Positions 25,101 to 35,900 of a stretch of 64,000 nucleotides of DNA are shown here, in pieces. The notes beneath the pieces are model-generated. The model was given only the letters and a program-made list of their open reading frames with translations, made no database searches and had not been told where the DNA came from. How positions within the stretch are numbered: the first letter of the stretch is position 1; each line of letters begins with the position of its first letter. The DNA comes from Mycteria americana (lineage: Eukaryota > Chordata > Aves > Ciconiiformes > Ciconiidae), in assembly GCF_035582795.1 (NCBI RefSeq), contig NC_134367.1:50809562-50873561 (forward strand). Reading direction: 5' to 3'. A program made the translations under genes and the position numbers.

Positions 25101-28100
25101 AGAACTGAAACAAGTATCTTCAAAAATAGAGAATTTTAATAGGATATCTGTAACTTAGCTCTTAAACAGGAACATAGCTTATCTAAGTTTTCTCCCAACC
25201 CCTTGATTGTAGTTCTTCTTTAGTGGGTTGTTTTGTTTGTTTCACTGAGGCATGGCAGTTGCCACTGATATGCTGTGGCCATAATTTCTTTTTATCTTTC
25301 CTACTCACAGCAGCCCTAGTATTAGGATTTAAACCTGAAGATTTTCTACCCATGAACTGCAGAGCAGTGCAGTACAGTCTCCATGAATAGACAAATAAGT
25401 GGATAGCTGGGCAATTTCTCCTTCAGAAGAAACTGCTGAAATTCCATGGTCTGCGATACGTGGGTTGATCCTACCAAGATGAACATAACATTCGTCAGAA
25501 GACTGAATCCTATTAATTTGACACTGCTTGATTGTATAATATTTAGTAGATGCAAGAAGCTTTAATAAGTACTTTAAATCATATAGTGGTGAGGTAATAG
25601 TTTCAATGTATTTTTAGCAAAGAGTATTTGCATTTTGGTTGCCATTAGAAGTAAACAGGTATGTAAAATCACTCCACTTCTTGTTTTCCTCCAAGGAATA
25701 TCATGCACCAGGGCTTTCTAGTGAAATTCTGGCGCTTTGGTCAAAGGCTGCTGACCTCTTTAAGAATGCAGGTGCTAAAGTAATCGAAGTGAGTCTACCA
25801 CACACTCGTTACTCAATTGTCTGCTATCACGTGCTGTGCGCAGCAGAAGTGGCATCAAACATGGCCAGGTTTGATGGACTGGAATATGGTAAGGCCTTTG
25901 AAAAAACTTTTTTCTAAGACAATAGAAACATTGCTGGATGCCATTAAAAAGTATTGGTTTTAATAGATACGCTTTTCATGGTTGAATGCTTGGTGTTATT
26001 TCTCCAAGATGGAATAGAGTAAAAACCCTGTCCAAATAAAAATGAGTAAATAAATGCATACTTTAATATATTTCACTTCTAGACATGTGAGCGTCTGGGC
26101 TTAAAATCTGTTTAATATTTCTATAATAAAACAGGAATATACTTCATTGTTTTTCCAGAATAGTAGCATGTCAGCATGTCATAGCAGCACACAGCGGCCT
26201 ATTGTATTACTATGTATAACAATATCTTATGTTGTTAAATCTTAAGGATTACAAAAAGTATTAATTCCCAAATTGCTTTTTCTTTTCAGGACACCGTTCT
26301 GACATGAACAAGTCCACAGAAAGTATGTATGCTGCAACACGACGAGAAGGCTTTAATGATGTTGTAAGAGGAAGAATTCTATCAGGAAACTATTTCTTGT
26401 TGAAACAGTAAGCAGAACATCTTGAAACTCAAATTTGCCAAGTTAACAATTTTTTAAGCAAATGGTGATTAATTGTTCATCATGACATGAAAAAAAATTT
26501 GTCCTTACACTAGTAGCTACTTGTATTATTATTATTGCTTTAGCTATATAATACCTAGTGAACTGTTAATACTGAATGAAAATGTTTTCCCTTAGTCTTA
26601 CCAGTGAGCCTCCTGAATTAAATAAGTAAAATAACTTAGTAATTTTTATTTTTTCCCCCTACCAGAGTATTATTGGCACCCATTAGTTAAATTAAGCAAA
26701 AATCTATGCTATCGTATGACATTGAAATCATACTGAAGCCATTACTGTTGTAGTGTTGAAAGTTCTGTAGCTGTTAATCTCATTAAAACTGCATAGAAAA
26801 ACTGCTGGTACATTCTACTGAGGTCTTCTAAAGCCAGAAGATATGGCAATTAAATTAACTGTAGCCCTTTGCCTCCGTATACAGGGAAAGGAAGGCACTG
26901 GCAGAGGTACTGAACTGATGTCTTAACAAAAGACAGGGTTTTGTTTCTATCCAGCTCATGTAGAGAAGCTGGTGCCTGGATCAATTTCACTTTTTTTTTT
27001 TTCTTAGTTTTCAATCCTTATCCAACAGTCCTAATTTATGTTAGTAAAAGTGCTGTTTTTCTCTGTCTTAATTTGTTCAGATACAATATGTATATTGTAT
27101 ACATATACATCTGTATATGTTCTACAATAACAGAAATATTAGTCGTGTAATCAGTCTCAAAGCAAGTGCACTACAGAAACAGCTCTGTCAGCAAGAGTAT
27201 TCATCAGATGTGACTTCTTGTTGCTCTCAGACAGGAATGTTGTCAGTCAATATGTAACAACCAGCTTTTATGGAATGCCGACATTCCTGCCAAGTGTGCT
27301 CCTTCTGGTTACAACTGTCCAGATCAGCTTTCCTAAGGCTACTTTAAAATTCATGTAGTTCACTCTTCTGTGAAGGAATATATAATTGGCTTCCATCAAG
27401 ATTGAACAGGAGAGTTCTGTTCCTGTCCACAGTAAATTACTTTTGAAGAACAGAACCCAACAGCTAGGATGATTTCAGAAATTATTGTAGAAAAGGGGCT
27501 AATTCCCATGATAACTTGGATCTTCTTAACTTGAATCTGCTGTCTGTTATTGATTATAACCATTTTCATTGCAGTTTTTCAGAAACATGAATCTTTAGAT
27601 TACTCTAACAAAGTAGGTTTTGGGCAGTTTCAGTTGTTTTATCTACAAACACTGTGGCATGTAGCAGTTGTTAATACCCCCTTCCTTTTTCTTTTTTTTT
27701 TTTTTAATAGCTGTGGTTTTAGATGGCAATTACTTTTGAAACTGAATTTCTCTGAATTTAAGGATTCCACATTTACCAGTTCTGCATATGAAGTTAAAAG
27801 GAACAATAGACATAAAGCTGACTAATTGGTTTCTGCTTCAGAATTGTGTAAAGACAGTTTAGAATTCCATAGACCACATGTTTACATGAGAAAAAAAGGT
27901 TAGGGAAAGATCAGGTCTTTATAGTATTCTACAGAGAAGTATACTACAAACACATACATAGTTTTAAGTCCCTTTGGAGTCCTCCATAGATGATGGGACT
28001 TTTTCACATGCTTTAAGTATCTTGCTGGATTGAATCCTAAATGATTAATGCCTATTTTCCAGGCCTGCTTAGTTTGGTATTGTTTCTAGGCTTTGCTGTG

Positions 28101-29393
28101 CTGCCCTGCAGTGAAATTCAATAACAGTTTAGTTTCAGAAAGGTGATAAAAGTGTTGGTTTGATTTTTAGTTAATTATTTTAAACTAGGGTTTTGTTTTC
28201 CCTTCACCTTTCTTCAGCAGGACGCCCTCATCTCTTCCTTCTTTGACAGCTTCATTGCTATGAGAGCATAAACACCATGTTTGATGACTAAGCTTCTGGT
28301 ATATCAGAACCTCAAGTACCAGTATTAGTCTTTTAGCCAGAAGGAATACTGGGCTTGTCTTTTCTACAGTAACTGAGAAAATAAGTTCTGTATTTTTGGA
28401 ATTAGTGTCAGGCCCTCATGTCCGTATTTCTTTCTAGGAACTATGAGAATTACTTTATCAAGGCACAGAAAGTCAGACGTCTCATTGCCAATGACTTTGT
28501 GAAGGTTTTTGGGAGTGGTGTTGATATTTTACTCACTCCTACCACTCTGAGTGATGCAGTACCATATATGGAATTCATCAAAGAAGACAACAGAACCCGC
28601 AGCGCACAAGATGACATCCTAACACAGGCTGCAAACATGGCTGGTGAGCAGGGACAGGAATTCAGCTACAGTTTCCCCTGTCTCGTAATTTTTAATGTCT
28701 GTTCCCTTCAGCTATTTATCTTCTTCTTTAGAATCAAGATACTTCACCTCTGTCTTTTAACTCTTCCAATGATAACCAGGTATAAGGATAGCTTATTTAT
28801 GAAATGCTTTAAAATATAAGACTAGATTTTAAAATGGGTGGGAGCTGCAGATAAGATGAATCCATTCAAGTTCCAGAGACTGAAATCTCTTCCTTAGAAG
28901 AGTTGATTCTCTTTTCAGGGGATGCTGACTCTTTAAATCACTCTATTTCATTTCTTGTGATCACCTGACAGTATCCTTAGTTCATTGCCTGAAATTATTT
29001 TAACTAGAATTGTAGAATACCAGGCTGGAAGGGACCTCAAGGATCATCTCTTCCAACTTTTCTTGGCAAAAAGTGGTCTTTTTCCTCTACGTAAAAACAA
29101 TTCTAAGAGTAGAATTGTTAACAAAAATTACTCCAACTGGATTTGTGTAATAGTAAGTCTTTGCATGTGTGTCTTTTCTTTCAGGACTGCCAGCCATAAA
29201 TGTTCCTACAGGTCTTTCGGAGAGAGGCTTGCCACTTGGGCTTCAGTTCATTGGACAGTCATTCCAGGAGAAGCAGCTTCTCACTGTAGCCAAATGGTTT
29301 GAAAAACAAGTAAAATTCCCAGTGATCCAACTAGAAGTGAAGAGGCACGACCACGGTGCCTTTCAGCATCAGAAATCTGCTTCTTTTTCATAA
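16141..29393 (+). CDS. QRSL1: QRSL1, mitochondrial glutamyl-tRNA(Gln) amidotransferase subunit A (GatA)
   Basis: Eleven coding exons join in phase to 523 residues plus TAA: 16141-16164, 16469-16628, 17800-17898, 19361-19457, 21234-21410, 23740-23915, 24041-24153, 25696-25888, 26290-26407, 28438-28643 and 29185-29393. The human protein has 528. The product is the amidase-signature subunit of mitochondrial GatCAB. It releases ammonia from glutamine to convert Glu-tRNA(Gln) into Gln-tRNA(Gln) in the mitochondrial matrix. The Ser-cisSer-Lys triad is intact: Lys76 in GIPIAVKDN, Ser171 in [11 protein letters not shown] and Ser195 in [11 protein letters not shown]. All introns have GT/AG borders. 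The start codon has GCCGCC in front, an excellent Kozak context. No break or missing motif is seen, so the gene should be functional. Confidence 0.97.
16469..16628 (+). CDS. QRSL1: QRSL1 coding exon 2
   Basis: This exon has 160 nt and reads [19 protein letters not shown] through EESEKRYRR, the helical N-terminal part of the amidase fold. The acceptor is GCTTTCAG and the donor is GTATGT. Confidence 0.96.
17800..17898 (+). CDS. QRSL1: QRSL1 coding exon 3 (catalytic Lys76)
   Basis: This exon has 99 nt and encodes [19 protein letters not shown] and then [13 protein letters not shown]. It contains Lys76, the general base of the amidase-signature triad. The acceptor is CTAATGCAG and the donor is GTACAG. 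Confidence 0.96.
19361..19457 (+). CDS. QRSL1: QRSL1 coding exon 4
   Basis: This exon has 97 nt and encodes [20 protein letters not shown] then [11 protein letters not shown]. The acceptor is TTGTTTTCAG and the donor is GTGAGT. Confidence 0.96.
21234..21410 (+). CDS. QRSL1: QRSL1 coding exon 5 (amidase signature, Ser171)
   Basis: This exon has 177 nt. It reads [18 protein letters not shown] and ends with [17 protein letters not shown], the amidase-signature core with the cis-Ser171. The acceptor is CTATCTTAG and the donor is GTAAGA. Confidence 0.97.
23740..23915 (+). CDS. QRSL1: QRSL1 coding exon 6 (nucleophile Ser195)
   Basis: This exon has 176 nt and encodes [18 protein letters not shown] through VDDAAVVL. 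Ser195 in DTGGS is the acyl-enzyme nucleophile. It is followed by the shortest intron of the gene (125 bp). Confidence 0.97.
24041..24153 (+). CDS. QRSL1: QRSL1 coding exon 7
   Basis: This exon has 113 nt and encodes [20 protein letters not shown] then [17 protein letters not shown]. The insert between the signature domain and the C-terminal part is the most diverged section from human. Confidence 0.95.
25696..25888 (+). CDS. QRSL1: QRSL1 coding exon 8
   Basis: This exon has 193 nt and encodes [20 protein letters not shown], then [20 protein letters not shown] and [13 protein letters not shown]. The acceptor is TCCTCCAAG, an AAG rather than CAG end, and the donor is GTAAGG. Confidence 0.96.
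26290..26407 (+). CDS. QRSL1: QRSL1 coding exon 9
   Basis: This exon has 118 nt and encodes [20 protein letters not shown] then [18 protein letters not shown]. The split codon with exon 10 gives Gln386, where human has Glu. Confidence 0.96.
28438..28643 (+). CDS. QRSL1: QRSL1 coding exon 10
   Basis: This exon has 206 nt and encodes [20 protein letters not shown], then [20 protein letters not shown] and [18 protein letters not shown]. The donor is GTGAGC. The frame stays open about 57 codons into the intron, which is not evidence of an alternative end by itself. Confidence 0.96.
29004..29080 (-). mobile_element. CR1 LINE 3'-end fragment in QRSL1 intron 10
   Basis: AGAATTGTAGAATACC followed by CTGGAAGGGACCTCAAGGAT and CATCTCTTCCAAC is the reverse complement of the CR1 3' end with its decayed ATTCTA-type tail. 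Only about 75 bp remain. It sits about 105 bp in front of exon 11. The right edge is approximate. Confidence 0.75.
29185..29393 (+). CDS. QRSL1: QRSL1 coding exon 11 (stop codon)
   Basis: This exon has 209 nt, [20 protein letters not shown] through [18 protein letters not shown], then a divergent tail ending KSASFS and TAA at 29391-29393. The tail after VIQLE is a few residues shorter than human and not conserved. Confidence 0.95.
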
Positions 29394-29611
29394 CACGGGA
29401 CTTGCTAGTCAGCTAAAGCAAGAAGGCTATGGGGATGGTCTAAAAATGTATACCTGCAGTTAATTCTCTTTTGCAGAAATAAGAAGCCATTTTAAGGAGA
29501 CCATATACGGTAATGCAGGATGGACTCATCACAGCTTGTTACTATGTAATTAAGGCAAAGTGAATCATTAAACATGTCTGTTATTAAAAACCCTTTCTAA
29601 CTGATATTAAA
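29394..29611 (+). terminator. QRSL1: QRSL1 3'UTR with clustered poly-A signals
   Basis: Three ATTAAA hexamers follow the stop codon at 29567-29572, 29583-29588 and 29606-29611, with a TGT-rich stretch after the first. A canonical AATAAA lies further on at 29944-29949. A short 3'UTR of about 200 nt is plausible; a longer form ending near 29.97 kb is possible. Confidence 0.5.
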
Positions 29612-29887
29612 ACCACCATGTCGAAATTATGTATCATATGCCTGTGGAGCTGCTTTTTTTCCATCCCCGGAGGGCGCATAAGGTATCTGGCCCAGGTTGG
29701 TTAAAGAACGAACCTGAACCTTCCTGTGAAAATTGCATCATTGCCAAAGGATTGGTTTCCTTCTGGAGCATAGACTTTTGTAATGGAACAACCAGACAAG
29801 CTCTAAGGAACAAAAGTATCAAGGATCTGTTCACCAACAGGTAAATACAAAAGGAAATAAGGAAATAACACATAGATAGTTCACTTT

Positions 29888-29913
<26 letters not shown>
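29888..29913. repeat. Poly-A run (26 A)
   Basis: This is a pure A homopolymer 495 bp after the QRSL1 stop codon. It may be a simple repeat or the tail of a small retrocopy (see findings). Confidence 0.9.
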
Positions 29914-29919
<6 letters not shown>

Positions 29920-29949
29920 CTAGCAAACTCACGCAGGAGGTGAAATAAA

Positions 29950-32900
29950 CTCCAGGTTTACAAATCATGGTGATTACTCTGGTTACGTTCATTGTAAGAA
30001 TGATGAATTCCAGATTTCTTCTGGGGAAAGATGCCTACTAGTCCTTGAGTAGTTATTTTCTTCTTCCTTCATCACTATTCTTTATAATCAGCACTTAATT
30101 TCTTTCTTAGTAAGTATTCATTTTATCTTCTTCAGTGTTACTCTCCATAAGAGTAATACAACCTATTCCTTCATGGATGGTCATTCAGCACAATAGTAAT
30201 TTGAAACAAATTTCAAACCCATAATGTTGGTAGACTGGAAGACCTACTAAACAACTAATACCCTGTTGTGAATGTTGTAGTTTCCATTTTTCGAAAGTTG
30301 AAAAAGTATGAAGGATAAATTGGTAGATTTGTTTTTGCATCAGATTTGCTTTCAGTCATAGTATACAGCTTGCACAGATGTAAAAAAGTGTAGGGTGGGG
30401 AAAACGATTGTGACTTAGTCTGATATGGTAACATACAGAATCTTTCTGAATTACATCTTGTCTTAGACCATACTGTCACCTATATAAAAAAAAATCGCCT
30501 TATTTCTAAAAATTGCAAATGAATTGGTGAATTTTCCACACCCCAAGGTGAGCTATTCCAGTACCTTTGCCACATGATTAAAATGGTACACGATTAAAAA
30601 TCCCACATGAATAAAATTTAAAAAATAAAATTACATTTTTAATTTAAATATTAAAAACCAAGATATACCTTGTTTCTTGTCTGATGCTATCTGGCTTGCT
30701 TACATAGAATAGTATTCAAGGAACTTGCTTTTTCTCTTAGTGGGCAATGATGAACTGGGGATCCCAACAGATGATTTTCACTGCCGTCTTGTCCAACAAT
30801 TTAGGTATGCTTTAATCATACTGTCACTGTGCATGCCCATAGCAGCTTGCTGGCCAGAGCTCTCAGTGAGGTTACCCATTAACCAAGTTGGAATACCTGG
30901 ATATATACTTGAAATACCTGCTCTTTGGTTCACAGTCAGGTCCCAAACCCAGACCTGCCACCTGCTTTTTCTAAAAGTAAGGGTCGGTGTCTTCTGCTGA
31001 GAGCTTGAGATAAAGTCCTGCCTGCAGAGAGCATTCCTGAAGGGACGTCAAGAGCCTTGGAGTGTTACTCACAGAAGAGAAGAAGCGGAGAATTGTGCTG
31101 TCCTGTGGAAATTCATTCTGGACTGACTTCTGGTCCAGAGGAAAATGTCTACTTATGCTTGGCAATCTTTCTCTTTAAATTTCCCCCAACATTAAGAGAA
31201 ATCTGATGGAAAAAATGGATCAAGGCAAAGATCCCCATTCCATGTTTGTCAAGCAGCTAGAGGAGGGGTAGGTGAAGGGAAACTGTTCTCACTACTGTTT
31301 TTTAAAGCAGGGCACTGATTCCAGTCTCCAGCATCCTCTAAACAAGCATTCAGATAATCAGGAGAATTGGCTGTTCCGACTCTAGGGTTTCTGCTGTTAG
31401 TAGATTTCCGAGTACAGAATAAGTATGCAATGAAATATGCAGTGGTGAAGGTACAAACGAGACAAGCGGGCTTCTTCCCCTCTCGGCTGTTTTGCATTTT
31501 TGGGGACCACATGCCTCTTTCTGCCCTCCACTATCTAATGCTGGAATTTCACTAAGCTAGAGGTGAGGGCTTGGGAACCAGCATGGTCGAGCAGCATCAG
31601 GATATAAGCAACAGTTCCTCAAGTTTTGCAAGAGGATAGCTAGAGACTTTTGCTGTCTTCACATTACAAAGCCATCTCAAAGTAGTTGACTTGGCCTCGC
31701 AGCAGTTCCTGAAGTAGCTTAACACCTCTGCTTACCTGTAAATATAGCGGTTGTGAGGGTATCTCTGAGCAGAGCTTTATGCAGCTGCTACCAGTGCCAA
31801 GTCACGGCTCCAGAGTTATAAACAGTAAAGTTCCTATGACGGATAATTAGACTCTCAAAACCCCTTGTTACAGAAGTAGAGGAACTCCAGGGAGCAGGAA
31901 GGTCTGGGGGTAAAAAAAAAAAAGGGAACAAACCCCTGCCTATACAAACATTCTGTGCAGCTGTCTTGAAAAACAATTTGCTGAAATGATAGAGTTGAAA
32001 GTTTTACGGCATTGCAGCATAGCCACAGCAGGGGGTAGGTGTAACCTTAGTACAGACTGAGCCCTGATAATTCCAGTGCTTCCTGAAGGAAACAAAAGCT
32101 ACAGCTTTAGCAAACAAGCCATCTGCTTAAATCGTTGGGGTCGTGAAATTTTTTCTTCAGGTAATGAGAAACTGTAAGGACATTGTATAGTGGAAAAGTT
32201 ATTTTTGAGAAGAAAATTAAGAGCTTTTGCTGTAAGATGTTTTTAAATGCAACTGCAATCCAATGTTACCGTTCATGCGGTTTCCATACGTGTATTTTTC
32301 CCCTCACCCTACTTAACAGACTCACAGTAATGAGACACTGAAAGCAAACTTTAACCCGACTGCGGCTGCCTCTGTTCCTGCATTTGTCAGTTTTAGGTGT
32401 CGGGCACTCAGTAGTTACTGTGACATGGTAGCTTCCCCTTACATAGCGCTAGTCACTTCTCCATTGCTTTTATGATTGGCCTAGGAACGAATCGGTCTGG
32501 AAAGCTGCAATGGGGCTTTGTAGCCTTCCTGGGGTGTCTCAGGGGTCCCTCCTTCAGCTCTGCTCCCCAGAATACTGAGAGCAATACCACTGCACTCATG
32601 TACAGCAGATGGGCAACTGAAAAAGGATGAAGAGGTGTGCACAGCCTATCTAAAAATCTAAGAGACTGCTAGAGTTATACAGCAGTCATACTTCATGTTA
32701 AACCGGTGCCCACAATGCCACCAGAGAGGGCAGGGAACAAAACAAAGAAGTCAGAGGAGCAAAAAAGGTTTATCTAAGTTTGTTATTTTTCAGTATGTCT
32801 CCCAAATAAAGAGGAAGGTATCCAATTACAGGAATGTTAGAAAGAGGCAGGAAATTAAAAACACTCACAATCATCTTAATTAGCTTACCGCACCTTTGCT

Positions 32901-35900
32901 TGACTAATGTCCAGATGCAATTAAGGGATTCCAAGCGAACCTTTTTTTTGTAAACAGAAGAAAGGTTTTTTCCCACCCAGCATGGGCATCCTCCCCTGCT
33001 CACTGTTGCACAGCAGTAAAAGGTGTCTTTAGCTCAGCGGTGCAGGGCATTTGGAGAAAGCAGCAGGAACCCAGCCAGGCTTTGCCTGGTCCTGCGTGCA
33101 GTTCTCTGCCCTTGGTCTATGATCCGATACCCATACAATCAGGGTGTAAGTGCTGTTGAGGGTCGCAAGCAAATGCTGCGGCACAATGTGTGATGAAATG
33201 GACTTCAAAGTGGTGGGAACTGAAATTTGTTTAGCTAGAGGGACTGGTTTTGTACATCACTGTGTTGGTTGGTGAATGGATTTGTGTGGCCTGCCTCGCC
33301 ACACTGCTCATAGCGTGTGATGGACAGGCAACGGAGACTCCTGGGTTAGATGCCCATCTTCAGGGGAGGGTGCACGGTGGTGGGAGAGGAAAGATGGGCT
33401 GAAAGGCTGCTGCAGGTGGGTGTAAAAGATGCAGCGAAAAGGGAGCAGGAGCAGAGATGGGGAAGTGGTCAGTACTGGCTGGCAGCAACTGGGCACCCGC
33501 CTGTACTGTACTGTGAACTGGGACAGCTGCTGGGTTGCAACTGCTGTTTGCCAACACTAATCCCAACAGGGAGACAAGCTCCTGCGCTGCAGCGTATGGA
33601 GTAGAAGCACTAGGCACTTCGTTGTGCCACCCAAAAGGGGACGTTTCAGCTTGGGAAGAGACACAGAGAAGCACAGAAAGGTTGTCTAGGCAGGCTGTGA
33701 AACACCAGGAGGTAGAAAACACATGGAAGAGGGGAAGGATTACGTGTCATAGGAGCTGGTAACTCCTTGGAGAAGCCAGAGATTTAGGAGAGGAAGATTG
33801 AAGAGATAAAGGGCACAGGGATGAGGAAGCAGAAGTATTCTGGTGGAGGGGCCCCAACTTCATGTTCCTAAGTTGAAATCTTTGAAGGTGGGTACCTTTG
33901 TGAATTGTACCTCTCTGAAGTAGAGAGTCTGCTTGATTTAGTCCAAGACCAGAGTGTTTAAGACTTGCATTTGCAAGCTTTTAGTCCCAAAGTGAGTGCT
34001 ATTCAGGCACACATAATGCTTGGCACAGGCACACATAATATGTGCTTAACAAAAATCAAAACCAAAACATGTTATTAACAATATACTTCAGGAAGCCTAG
34101 GAACACACTGCAAAAGGGACCTCGTGGGCTCAATTTCTCTTCATATTTCATACAATCATCTCCATAAATGTATTAAAATCTATCTAAAGAGTATTTTGAT
34201 TTCTTTCTCCTGTTAGTATTCCAGAACCTTTTGTTAGAAACTTTAATCACAGCGAAGCCACGCACACCTATTTGCTCAAGGCAATATTGTTCTTTTGTTT
34301 AAATATACCTTCTTGTTCTTTGTGTTTAATTCACTGTTGTATTTATAGAGCACAGCTGCATTCCTCCCTAGCCTTTATTCTGCTAGGACGAATAAGTCAA
34401 GCTCTTCCAGTTTACTCCTGTACGTTAGATTGCTCAGTGCTATTCCCTGTAGCCGTTCACTGCACCTGCTCCAGCTGAATTCATCTGTCTTCCAACATGG
34501 GTGACGAGTATCGTAAAGACAATTCCAGGTGCAGTTTTACAAGTGCAACAGCATTAATATTTCTCCATCGCTCCCGAAAAATTCCTCCCCAGAACACTCT
34601 GGAATCGCACTTGTCTTTTACTCAACCACATGACGCCACACCGGTAGCTCAAAGCCAGTTTATGATTAACCAACGCACTCGGGGCTTTCTCTGCCTCCGT
34701 TGCTTTCAATGGATAAGCATTTCTGGTATGAGCTGAGAGCTCATTATTAAGCCTCTAGGTTTGTGGCCCTGCACTCCTCATTGCTGCTATTCAAATTATT
34801 GGTGTTTTCCAGTTTTTCCTGTAGAGCCCAACTCCCCACTGTTTTGACAGTAATGCCCAGCTTCATGTCATGAGAAACAAAGAATGTGTCCTTCGAATAA
34901 CTTTACTTATTGCCATAACTCTACCCTCATTGCAATCATTTTCCAAGCCGTTGTTGCCAATGGACTTAGAGGACAATAAAATCCAGCTTCTCCTATGTGG
35001 CCTGTGTAAGTGTCACCTGTGCCCTGGTGAATCGTGACAAGGCACTGCCTCTTGACAAGAGCTGGATACAGACTGAGGAGCTGCAGCCACCGTTAACAAA
35101 AAATTGGGGTTTTGGTCCTCACCCTATTCCATAACTGGCTTGCTTTGAAGGCTACGAGCAAACAGAACCCCGTTGTGATAAACACTGTGCAAGGCTGTCA
35201 AGAAAAGAACCTGCCCCTCAAAAAAGCTTGCATCTATTGCGCATCTATCCAACCCCCTCCATAAAGACAACAACAAAAAACTCCACCCCAGGATAATAAG
35301 CTATTGTGAACAAGAGCTGCCTTTTTGCTTTGTATCCACAGCACTGGAAACATAAGAGCCTGAATGATCCACTCTCAGTTGCGAACAATGGAAACATGCT
35401 GAATCACTAAAACCAAACCTTCAATAGCCTTGTCACTAAGACAAACTGCTAATAGCAACAGTGAGGCTTGGAACAGCTTGTATGGAGCCAAACTGGCTCT
35501 CGTACTTCAGCTGAAGTTCATCCAAAGTTGAACGGGGAAGTCTCCAGATGGTCACTGCAACCGGGCCTAGAAGGAGGGGCCATTATGTTACTTTCTTATT
35601 CATACACAAAGTGTAGAATTTTGTTTAATGCTTACAATTAGGACTTACCCCAGAGGAGTGGACGGGATAAACCATGAAGGAAAATGGCAGCACTTAAACA
35701 GGGAAGATGTTACTACTTTAAAAAGATATTGTAGTCATAGCACTTTGGCAGTTAGTAACTCAAAAAACAGGGGGAAAAGCACAATTGTGCGTTGCAAAGT
35801 TTGTGCTGTGCTTTTTTCATACAGCATGTAAAACAATGCCATTTCTTTTATAGAACAAAACATCTAACTTCACAGTGTTTAAACAGACAAGCAACAAAAT

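Larger units (their letters stand above)
16629..28437. other. QRSL1 introns 2-9: mostly unique DNA
   Basis: Introns between the listed exons range from 125 bp (6) to over 2.3 kb (5). They are AT-rich with scattered T or A homopolymer runs, for example T-runs near 26990 and 27690. A palindromic AT tract lies near 27085-27120. I recognise no LTR, CR1, RNA gene or extra coding exon in them. Confidence 0.55.

Noticed and set aside
28644..28819. Read-through of QRSL1 exon 10 as an alternative C-terminus
   Set aside because: The donor GTGAGC is good, exon 11 completes the conserved domain, and the read-through peptide is low-complexity hydrophobic with no family match.
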